Shown here in pieces: positions 1-4,724 of a stretch of 6,251 nt of DNA. A program made the translations under genes and the position numbers. The stretch is from positions 1 through 6,251 of the forward strand of contig DATHJZ010000070.1 in assembly GCA_035286365.1 (NCBI GenBank), in the 5' to 3' direction. The notes under the pieces were generated by a model that saw nothing but the letters and a program-made list of their open reading frames with translations, was not told the origin of the DNA and did not search any database. Every line of letters begins with the position of its first letter. Positions within the stretch are counted from its first letter, which is position 1. The DNA is from CADEED01 sp035286365. Its GTDB lineage: Bacteria > Pseudomonadota > Gammaproteobacteria > Steroidobacterales > Steroidobacteraceae.

Positions 1-1
1 C

Positions 2-286
2 AAGTTCACCGGCACACCGCCAAACGGCATCAAAGACAGGTATCTGAATCTCAGCGCCACGCTCAAGGCCGTGGCGAAGCTGGACACGCTTGGTTTCATC
101 GTGAGCTACCACGACTATGCGGCCGAACACATCTCGGCCGACTACGGCCACGAGTGGGACACGTCGATTGCCGCGAAGTACAAGCGGTTCAACGTGATCC
201 TCAAGTACGCCGACTACCAGCAGGGGGTTCCCGGCGTTGCGCGCACCACGGATAAGCTCTGGGCGCAGGTGGAATTCATCCTGTAG
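2..286 (+). CDS. C-terminal fragment of an outer-membrane beta-barrel protein, alginate-export family-like (5' end outside window)
   Basis: The reading frame is open from base 2 to a TAG stop at 284-286, giving the last 94 residues; the start lies upstream of the window. The protein shows alternating polar and hydrophobic strands with aromatic girdle residues, for example YGHEWDTSIAAKY, NVILKYADYQ and a final KLWAQVEFIL. This is the pattern of the last strands of an outer-membrane barrel. The YG-EWD...KY...LKYADYQ...TKLW spacing resembles the C-terminus of AlgE-like alginate-export family proteins as I remember them, which form outer-membrane channels for anionic polysaccharide or other solutes. 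The last residue is Leu and not the usual Phe. No substrate can be deduced from this fragment. A GTG at 71 is internal and is not a plausible start because the homologous strand pattern continues upstream of it. It converges on the receptor gene that ends at 298. Barrel nature is fairly sure; the family name is less so. Confidence 0.6.
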   Translation, partial: KFTGTPPNGIKDRYLNLSATLKAVAKLDTLGFIVSYHDYAAEHISADYGHEWDTSIAAKYKRFNVILKYADYQQGVPGVARTTDKLWAQVEFIL

Positions 287-297
287 AAAAAAGGACT

Positions 298-2532
298 CTA
301 TTCACCGTATTCGAAATTCTCGTCCTGCTCCTGCTTTGCGCCCGCCAGTACCCAGGACACGCCGACATACACGATCCTGCCGGGTTGTCGCATCCTGGTC
401 GAATCCGACAACTCCGGTGTTTCGAGAACCGACTCGAAGCGGCGGTTCGCGAACACGTCCGATACGGTCGCGGTGATTGAGAAGTTAGGCCGGAGCTGGT
501 GACGGAAGCCGAGATCGAGTGCGGTATTGCCGCGCAGATATCCCTGTGGCGTCAACCGCTTTCCGGACGAGCCCAGGTTGATCTGCAGCGTGTCCTGCCC
601 GCTCGCGCGCCAATTCAAGGCCGCTTTCGCCTCGTAGGCAAATGCCGATCGGGTGCCCGCAAACCCGAGGTTGCTGGCGTCGATCTCGTTGTAATAGGCA
701 TTGCCGCTGAAGTTGTAGTCGAGCTGCTTCCCCAGGCGCCCCGACGCGGTGAGCTCGAGTCCGCCCGAAACGCTTTCGCCCAGGTTCTCCGGCCTGATCA
801 GCACCACGGTCGGACTGATGGGCGTCGAGACGTAGGTGACGTTGTTGCGGTCGCGACGCGCGTATAGCGTCGTGCCGAGCGACGTGCGTCCTTCGTTGTA
901 CGACCAGCCCGCTTCGAGCGAATCGATTTCGCTGGGTGCGAGATCGGGATTGCCCTCGCGCAGCGTGGCGGCGTCCTGCTGCCTCCGAAATGGATTCAGG
1001 TTCTGGCTGCCTTGCGGACGCGATATGCGGCGCCCGTAGCTGAACATCAGCATTTGCTGTTCATTCAGCTTGTCGGCGAAATGCAGCGTGGGATAGGCGC
1101 GAAAATAATCCTGGCCGCTGTGCGCGCCGCTCGTCACCTGGTTGGTGCTGATGTCGGTCTGCTCGAGCCGCAGGCCAGCGAGCACGGTCCAGCGACCGAG
1201 TGGCCGTTCGTACGATCCATACACTGCGTGAATCGTCTGGTCGTACTTGAACAGGTTGGTGAAGTCCGGATCCGGCGCGCCCACGCCGCCGAGATTCACC
1301 GGGATGGTCTGCAGGTTGTCGTACGCATTGTCGTCGCGCTGCAGGTCGTAGCCGGACACGAACTTGCTGCTCGCGGACAGCGTCATCACGTAGTCGACGC
1401 TGAATTCGCGCGTGACTTCGCCTTCATCGAAGACCTGGTTCTGGGACGTCGGCGCCTGGACCGGAATGAAATACGTGTTCGTGTACCGCAGCGGCTGGTG
1501 TTCCGAATACTCGGAGCGCTCCGCGGAAATGGACAAGCCATCGCCGTCGCTCTCGCCGGCGCGATGGTAACGGAGCATCGCGGAACTGCCGTACTCGTGT
1601 TCGCGCTCACGACGGCTACGGTCGAACTGGTTAGTTGGCGAGCCGCCTGAATCGAGCACGAGGGTGCTGTCGTCGAACGAAGCATCGGCGTCGCGGCGGA
1701 AGTAGCTGCCTTCGGCACTCAAACGGTCGACAGCGCTCATGTCGTAGTCCGCGCCGAGCGTGATGGTCTTCGACAGGCGATCGTTTTCGGCGGCGGCTTC
1801 GAACTGCCGGTCGGAGAGAACGGCTTCCGACGCGGGGTCGCGCACGATGCGCCGGCTCTCGATGTCACGAATGCGCAAGTCGTGGCGCAGACCCGCGGAG
1901 CCACGCAAGCTCAGCTTTCCCCACTGCGCTCCCTGGCTCGTACTGAGGTTGTACCTGCCGCGGCTGCCGACACTCGCCTGTGCCGCAGCCGTGTGCGAGC
2001 CCGACGGGCGCTTCGTGATGATGTTGATGATCCCAGCCGAGCCGTCGCGTTTGAAGTTGGCAGGCGGGTTGGGGATGATTTCGATCCGGTCGATGCTGTC
2101 GGCGCCTAGCTGCTGCAGCGCCGTGCCACGATCGTCATTGTTGAACTGCGGCGCCCGCCGGCCGTCGATGAGAATCAGTACGCCCGGATCGCCGCGCAGG
2201 CTGGGATTGCCGTCGATGTCGATGCTGACCGACGGCAGGTTGCGTAACACGTCGGCCGCGGATCCTGCGGTGGCCTGCAATTCGCGCGACAGGTTGTAGA
2301 TCTTACGGTCGACCCGCGTTTCGACCGCCGGGCGCTCGCCGGTAACCACCACTTCGTTGACGAGGGGTGCGGGACGGTCCACCGGTTTGGCGGCGGGGGG
2401 CGAGGGCGACGCCGCGGGCTGCTCCGACGGCGCCTGGCCGGCGAGCCCGGGCGCCGGGAAAGCGCCGATAACGAGCGCGGCAAGGGCCGCGCGCGGGCGA
2501 AGGAGCGGGAAAGCGCGACGCGAAGACTGCAT
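298..2532 (-). CDS. TonB-dependent outer-membrane receptor (plug plus 22-strand-type barrel)
   Basis: A 744-residue protein that probably imports a siderophore, metal complex or other large ligand across the outer membrane using TonB-ExbBD energy; the ligand is unknown. Residues 1-32 form a signal peptide (RR near the start, then hydrophobic ALAALVIGAFPAPGLAG). A Pro/Ala-rich linker (about 33-57) follows, then a TonB-box-like NEVVVTG at 59-65. The plug domain (about 66-175) carries DVLRNLPSVSID, LRGDPGVLILIDGRR, IDRIEIIPNPPA and GSAGIINIITKR, the classical plug signatures. Residues about 180-730 are repeated amphipathic barrel strands, including the internal motif NPDLAPSEIDSLEAGW typical of these receptors. 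I chose the ATG at 2532 over an in-frame ATG at 2583 because it opens directly on the signal peptide, and because a candidate -10 (2585-2590) would put the transcript start downstream of 2583. No clear Shine-Dalgarno is visible. The final strand (GRIVYVGVSWVL) is followed by an acidic tail, AGAKQEQDENFEYGE. The gene is divergent from rplC. Confidence 0.9.
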   Translation of the reverse strand: MQSSRRAFPLLRPRAALAALVIGAFPAPGLAGQAPSEQPAASPSPPAAKPVDRPAPLVNEVVVTGERPAVETRVDRKIYNLSRELQATAGSAADVLRNLPSVSIDIDGNPSLRGDPGVLILIDGRRAPQFNNDDRGTALQQLGADSIDRIEIIPNPPANFKRDGSAGIINIITKRPSGSHTAAAQASVGSRGRYNLSTSQGAQWGKLSLRGSAGLRHDLRIRDIESRRIVRDPASEAVLSDRQFEAAAENDRLSKTITLGADYDMSAVDRLSAEGSYFRRDADASFDDSTLVLDSGGSPTNQFDRSRREREHEYGSSAMLRYHRAGESDGDGLSISAERSEYSEHQPLRYTNTYFIPVQAPTSQNQVFDEGEVTREFSVDYVMTLSASSKFVSGYDLQRDDNAYDNLQTIPVNLGGVGAPDPDFTNLFKYDQTIHAVYGSYERPLGRWTVLAGLRLEQTDISTNQVTSGAHSGQDYFRAYPTLHFADKLNEQQMLMFSYGRRISRPQGSQNLNPFRRQQDAATLREGNPDLAPSEIDSLEAGWSYNEGRTSLGTTLYARRDRNNVTYVSTPISPTVVLIRPENLGESVSGGLELTASGRLGKQLDYNFSGNAYYNEIDASNLGFAGTRSAFAYEAKAALNWRASGQDTLQINLGSSGKRLTPQGYLRGNTALDLGFRHQLRPNFSITATVSDVFANRRFESVLETPELSDSTRMRQPGRIVYVGVSWVLAGAKQEQDENFEYGE

Positions 2533-2584
2533 CGGCGGCAGTCTAGGCCTGTCGCCGACCCGGCCAGGCAGGCCATGGTCCATA

Positions 2585-2614
2585 TATATAGAGTGGCGCT
2601 TTTACATAAGTCTT
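2585..2614 (-). promoter_or_regulatory. Weak candidate promoter for the TonB receptor gene
   Basis: Read on the minus strand, a TATATA -10-like hexamer (2590 to 2585) lies 18 bases after AAGACT (2614 to 2609), which shares only three bases with the -35 consensus. It sits in the AT-rich part of the intergenic region. A start near 2578 would give an untranslated leader of about 46 bases before the ATG at 2532. The -35 is poor, so this could need an activator or be fortuitous. Confidence 0.3.
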
Positions 2615-2615
2615 T

Positions 2616-2635
2616 GATTGAAAAGGCATTCTATC
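2616..2635. repeat. Imperfect inverted repeat, possible operator between divergent genes
   Basis: GATTGAA (2616-2622) and TTCTATC (2629-2635) are complementary at six of seven positions around a 6-base centre. The site lies immediately upstream of the weak receptor promoter's -35. Its position suits a transcription-factor site for the receptor gene, since receptors of this type are often iron- or substrate-regulated. It does not match the classical Fur box convincingly. Chance occurrence is possible. Confidence 0.25.
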
Positions 2636-2683
2636 GGCGATTGATTGTTGGGCAGCGCGCGCCGCGAGCAAGCATCCACGACC

Positions 2684-2719
2684 TGAGCCCGCCTCGCCCG
2701 CGCGGGGAAACCGGGCTTG
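2684..2719. repeat. GC-rich inverted repeat reaching into the rplC promoter -35
   Basis: AGCCCG at 2686-2691 pairs with CGGGCT at 2712-2717, extendable by two G-T wobbles to 2684 and 2719. Inside it lies a perfect 10-base palindrome, CCCGCGCGGG (2697-2706). The right arm overlaps the first base(s) of the -35 hexamer at 2717. It may be a protein-binding site or simply GC-rich sequence. It has no following T-run, and no gene ends nearby, so it is not a terminator. Confidence 0.35.
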
Positions 2720-2745
2720 CGATGCAAAAGGTCGCTGCATATACT
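2717..2745 (+). promoter_or_regulatory. Sigma70-type promoter for the rplC ribosomal operon
   Basis: TTGCGA (2717-2722, four of six consensus bases) is separated by exactly 17 bases from TATACT (2740-2745, five of six). Transcription should begin near 2752. The bases just after the -10 are GCGCGCC, a GC-rich discriminator. That feature is known from promoters of ribosomal RNA and ribosomal protein genes that are shut down by ppGpp and DksA during starvation. This is the best promoter I find in the intergenic region, and it points at rplC, about 207 bases upstream of its start codon. Stringent control is inferred from the sequence, not shown. Confidence 0.7.
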
Positions 2746-2819
2746 GCGCGCCCTTTCGCGGGGTCCCCAAGTTCAAGCTTTGAGACCAAGCGATTGATTT
2801 CCAGCGAAATCGGGCGAGG

Positions 2820-2847
2820 TTGGGCGGGCCTTCGGGCTCAAATCCAA
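2820..2847 (+). promoter_or_regulatory. Leader hairpin with a UUCG tetraloop
   Basis: GGGCC (2826-2830) pairs with GGCTC (2835-2839), with one G-U, closed by C(UUCG)G at 2831-2834, one of the most stable RNA tetraloops. An outer helix TTGG (2820-2823) with CCAA (2844-2847) is separated from it by an internal loop of GC opposite AAAT. A stable nucleation point of this kind suits a folded regulatory leader. Confidence 0.5.
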
Positions 2848-2861
2848 GACCACTCGAGCAT

Positions 2862-2884
2862 CGCGGCGCAATTCTGCGGCCGCG
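2862..2884 (+). promoter_or_regulatory. GC-rich leader hairpin
   Basis: CGCGGC (2862-2867) pairs with GCCGCG (2879-2884), and GCA (2868-2870) with TGC (2875-2877), around an ATTC loop with G2878 bulged. This makes nine base pairs in all. The next T-run begins only at 2903, about 18 bases on, too far for an ordinary intrinsic terminator. TCCTC at 2885-2889, just after this stem, could alternatively pair with GAGGA of the rplC Shine-Dalgarno (2949-2953). Confidence 0.45.
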
Positions 2885-2895
2885 TCCTCCAGTGC

Positions 2896-2953
2896 TCCCT
2901 CGTTTTAGTTTTTACGCAGTCGCGCAAGCGACTGCGATAGTTAGACGAGAGGA
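2896..2953 (+). promoter_or_regulatory. Predicted Shine-Dalgarno-sequestering helix enclosing a perfect hairpin, upstream of rplC
   Basis: TCCCTCG (2896-2902) can pair with CGAG-A-GGA (2946-2953): seven base pairs with A2950 bulged. This covers the whole rplC ribosome-binding sequence GAGAGGA (2947-2953), which lies 5 bases before the ATG. Enclosed is a perfect nine-base-pair hairpin, CGCAGTCGC (2915-2923) with GCGACTGCG (2928-2936), capped by a GCAA (GNRA) loop, and flanked by a U-rich strand (2903-2913). The arrangement would let leader folding control rplC translation. The hairpin is clear in the sequence; the regulatory role is inference. Confidence 0.5.
2938..2945 (+). repeat. TAGTTAGA octamer, copy 1 (before rplC)
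   Basis: First of three exact copies of TAGTTAGA found just before ribosomal genes in this window; the others are at 4716 and 5864. Here it lies between the GCAA-capped hairpin and the Shine-Dalgarno of rplC, 13 bases before the start codon. GATAGT recurs at 2952-2957, directly before the ATG. Confidence 0.5.
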
Positions 2954-2958
2954 TAGTC

Positions 2959-3663
2959 ATGAGCGTTGCTCTAATTGGCCGCAAGGCCGGCATGACTCGC
3001 ATCTTTACCGATGCGGGCGAGACGGTTCCGGTAACCGTCATCGAAGTGCTGCCGAATCGCATCACTCAGGTGAAGTCCGTCGACAAGGACGGCTACCGCT
3101 CCATCCAGGTCAGCTACGGCAAGAAGCGTCCGCAGCTGCTGTCGAAAGCCGCCGCCGGTCACTACGCGAAAGCGAATGTCGAGCCGGGCCGCTCGCTGGT
3201 GGAATTCCGACTCACGGAAAAGGAAGGCACTGACCTCGCCGTGGGCAGCGAAATCAAAGCGGGCATTTTCGAAGTGGGCGCCATCGTCGACGTGACGGGC
3301 ACCACGATCGGTAAAGGCTTCGCCGGCACGATGAAGCGTCACAACTTCGCCGGCCACCATGCATCGCACGGTGTGTCCGTGTCGCACAGAACCCCGGGCT
3401 CGATCGGCCAGCGCCAGACGCCGGGCCGCGTGTTCCAGGGCAAGCGCATGTCGGGCCACATGGGCGTCATGCGTCGCACCACCGAGAATCTGAAAGTCGT
3501 CGAGATCGATGCCGAGCGCAACCTGCTCCTGATCCGCGGCGCTGTTCCGGGTGCGGAAGGTGGCCAGGTCATCGTGCGTCCGTCGGTGAAGGCGATGCGC
3601 CAGAAGAATCGCAAGAAGATCGCGCCGGCCAAAGTAAACCCCGGCACGTCCAACAAGAAGTAA
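2959..3663 (+). CDS. rplC: 50S ribosomal protein L3
   Basis: L3 is an early-assembling large-subunit protein that binds 23S rRNA near its 3' end and sends a loop toward the peptidyl transferase centre. The 234-residue product begins IGRKAGMTRIFTDAGETVPV, matching the E. coli N-terminus, and carries the L3 signature at about 121-170 (GFAGTMKRHNFAG, then SHR-PGSIGQRQTPGRVF-GKRM-GHMG). Gln153 aligns with E. coli Gln150, the residue methylated by PrmB, whose GQxQTPG context is kept. The core ends near Ala212 where E. coli L3 stops; 22 further basic residues (from MRQKNRKK to SNKK) form a C-terminal tail. The ATG at 2959 has a strong Shine-Dalgarno, AGAGGA, 5 bases upstream. It is the first gene of the operon here, 12 bases before rplD, with no rpsJ upstream. 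Confidence 0.98.
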   Translation: MSVALIGRKAGMTRIFTDAGETVPVTVIEVLPNRITQVKSVDKDGYRSIQVSYGKKRPQLLSKAAAGHYAKANVEPGRSLVEFRLTEKEGTDLAVGSEIKAGIFEVGAIVDVTGTTIGKGFAGTMKRHNFAGHHASHGVSVSHRTPGSIGQRQTPGRVFQGKRMSGHMGVMRRTTENLKVVEIDAERNLLLIRGAVPGAEGGQVIVRPSVKAMRQKNRKKIAPAKVNPGTSNKK

Positions 3664-3675
3664 TTGGCGGCACAC

Positions 3676-4281
3676 ATGGAACTCAAAGTCATCAATGGTG
3701 GCGCCGCGCTCAAGGTTTCCGACGAAACCTTCGGCAAGGAATTCAACCAGTCGCTGGTGCACCAGGTCGTCACGGCATACCGCAACGGCGGCCGCGCGGG
3801 CACGAAAGCCCAGCTCACGAAGGCCGAAGTGCGCGGCGGTGGCCGCAAGCCGCGCCCGCAGAAAGGCGGCGGCACATCGCGCGCCGGCTCGATCCGCTCG
3901 CCCATCTGGGTCGGCGGTGGTCGTGCGTTCGCCGCGAAGCCGCGCGATTTCGCGCAGAAAGTGAACAAGAAAATGTACCGCGGCGCGCTCCAGTCGATGC
4001 TGTCGGAGCTCGTCCGCCAGGATCGCCTGATCGTCACGCCGGCATTCACGGTCGATGCGCCGAAGACCAAGCTGGTCGCGAACGAGCTCAAGAAGCTCGG
4101 CCTCCAGAAGGTGTTGATCATCGTCGAGGGCATCGACGAGAAGCTGTTCATGGCCGCTCGCAATCTGGCGCACGTGCAGGTGCTGCCAGTGTCGCTGCTC
4201 AATCCGTTGTCGCTCGTGAGCTATGACAAGGTGTTGATCACCGTCCCTGCCGTGAAACTCATCGAGGAGAAACTGCAGTGA
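3676..4281 (+). CDS. rplD: 50S ribosomal protein L4
   Basis: L4 binds domain I of 23S rRNA, and a long internal loop forms part of the exit-tunnel constriction. In enteric bacteria it also represses its own operon. The product is 201 residues, the same length as E. coli L4, and aligns without gaps: MEL at the start, TFGKEFNQSLVHQVV at 18-32, QKVNKKMYRGAL at 94-105, SELVRQDRLIV at 110-120 and APKTKL at 128-133. I start at the ATG at 3676 because it matches the E. coli N-terminus; a TTG four codons upstream, directly after the rplC stop, is possible but unneeded. The Shine-Dalgarno is weak (GGCGG region, 3666-3670), so translation may be coupled to rplC. The loop tip at 57-69 reads RKPRPQKGGGTSR, where E. 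coli has KKPWRQKGTGRAR. Lys63 is kept, but Trp60, Arg61 and Arg67 are not. The stop overlaps the rplW start. Confidence 0.98.
   Translation: MELKVINGGAALKVSDETFGKEFNQSLVHQVVTAYRNGGRAGTKAQLTKAEVRGGGRKPRPQKGGGTSRAGSIRSPIWVGGGRAFAAKPRDFAQKVNKKMYRGALQSMLSELVRQDRLIVTPAFTVDAPKTKLVANELKKLGLQKVLIIVEGIDEKLFMAARNLAHVQVLPVSLLNPLSLVSYDKVLITVPAVKLIEEKLQ
4265..4269 (+). promoter_or_regulatory. Ribosome-binding site that sets the rplW GTG start
   Basis: AGGAG lies inside the end of rplD, 8 bases before GTG at 4278. That GTG shares bases with the rplD TGA stop (4278-4281, GTGA). The strong site and the stop-start overlap are the main reasons to accept the long form of L23 over an internal GTG at 4392. Confidence 0.75.
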
Positions 4282-4712
4282 GCCCCGCCAAGAAAGTCGC
4301 CCCAAAAGCCGACAGCAAGGCCGACGACGTCAAGGTCAGCGCCGACCAGCCGGCCGCCAAGAAAGCGAAGGTCGTGAAGAAGGCGAAGGTCGTGGTTGCC
4401 GAGCGCAAGACCAGCCAGGAAAAGCTGATCAACATCCTGATCGCCCCGCACATCACCGAGAAGACTTCGCTCGCGATGCAGAACAACAACTCGTACGCGT
4501 TTCGCGTGCTGCGTGACTCGACCAAGCCGGACGTCAAGGCTGCGGTCGAGCTCATGTTCGGCGTGAAGGTTGCGAAAGTGAACCTGGTCAACGAGATCGG
4601 CAAGGCGCGTAATTTCGGCAAGATGAAAGGCCGTACGCAGGACATCAAGAAAGCTTACGTCCGTCTCGCCCCGGGCCAGACGATCGACTACGAAGCCAAG
4701 CTCAAGGTCTGA
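4278..4712 (+). CDS. rplW: 50S ribosomal protein L23 with a long N-terminal extension
   Basis: L23 sits at the mouth of the exit tunnel and is the docking point for trigger factor and the signal recognition particle. The product is 144 residues against 100 in E. coli. Residues about 47-144 are the normal protein: EKLINILIAPHITEKTS aligns with the E. coli start of the domain, KAAVELMFGVKVAKVN with its central helix and strand, and KKAYVRLAPGQTIDY with its C-terminus. Glu61 aligns with E. coli Glu18, the trigger-factor contact. Residues 1-43 are an added Lys/Ala/Val-rich basic segment (AKK and KAKVV repeats), probably disordered. The start is GTG with a strong Shine-Dalgarno, overlapping the rplD stop. 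An internal GTG at 4392, with AAGAAGG 8 bases before it, could yield a product of about 106 residues; I think it less likely as the main start. The extension keeps the operon's C/G-ending codon use, so it appears truly coding. Confidence 0.95.
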   Translation: MSPAKKVAPKADSKADDVKVSADQPAAKKAKVVKKAKVVVAERKTSQEKLINILIAPHITEKTSLAMQNNNSYAFRVLRDSTKPDVKAAVELMFGVKVAKVNLVNEIGKARNFGKMKGRTQDIKKAYVRLAPGQTIDYEAKLKV

Positions 4713-4715
4713 AGG

Positions 4716-4723
4716 TAGTTAGA
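4716..4723 (+). repeat. TAGTTAGA octamer, copy 2 (before rplB)
   Basis: It fills most of the 12-base gap between the rplW stop and rplB, ending one base before the ATG at 4725. The AAGG at 4712-4715 directly before it is the likely Shine-Dalgarno, so the octamer acts as the spacer here. Confidence 0.5.
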
Positions 4724-4724
4724 C

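Larger units (their letters stand above)
2752..2958 (+). promoter_or_regulatory. Structured 5' leader of the rplC operon, candidate autoregulatory leader
   Basis: About 207 bases lie between the predicted transcript start and rplC, with no convincing open reading frame. Three good hairpins can be drawn by eye (2820-2847, 2862-2884 and 2915-2936), plus a helix that pairs the rplC Shine-Dalgarno. In E. coli the S10 operon is controlled by L4 binding to a leader upstream of rpsJ, reducing both transcription and translation. Here rpsJ is absent and the leader precedes rplC, so a comparable feedback by L4 (encoded second in this operon) is a reasonable inference. I cannot show similarity to the E. 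coli leader. Confidence 0.5.

Noticed and set aside
1012..1650. 212-codon open frame on the plus strand inside the receptor gene
   Set aside because: The receptor frame on the other strand has clear plug and barrel motifs; this frame has none and is explained by GC-rich codon use.
2533..2583. Upstream ATG at 2583 as the receptor start
   Set aside because: It puts 17 charged and proline-rich residues before the signal peptide, has no Shine-Dalgarno, and lies at or before the likely transcript start.
2616..2635. Fur box for the TonB receptor
   Set aside because: The inverted repeat is real but does not match the GATAATGATAATCATTATC pattern beyond the outer bases, so iron control cannot be claimed.
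2637..2799. Direct repeat GCGATTGATT at 2637-2646 and 2790-2799
   Set aside because: Only two 10-base copies, in unrelated positions (one upstream of the promoter, one inside the leader), with no further shared flank; chance is a fair explanation.
2862..2913. GC hairpin followed by a T-rich stretch, considered as an intrinsic terminator or attenuator
   Set aside because: The T-run begins about 18 bases after the stem and is interrupted by AG, so it does not form a standard terminator. It may still matter in a regulated leader.
2575..2940. 121-codon plus-strand frame in the intergenic region, checked as a possible rpsJ or leader peptide
   Set aside because: It shows no S10 motifs, has no Shine-Dalgarno, and starts upstream of the likely promoter at 2717-2745.
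3664..3675. TTG start for rplD directly after the rplC stop
   Set aside because: It would add four residues (MAAH) not present in E. coli L4; the ATG at 3676 gives the exact family length of 201.
2971..4305. 444-codon open frame on the minus strand opposite rplC and rplD
   Set aside because: It is the antisense shadow of two certain ribosomal genes with C/G-ending codons. The product is rich in His, Arg, Asp and Ala, without any recognisable domain, and crosses the gene boundary at rplC-rplD.
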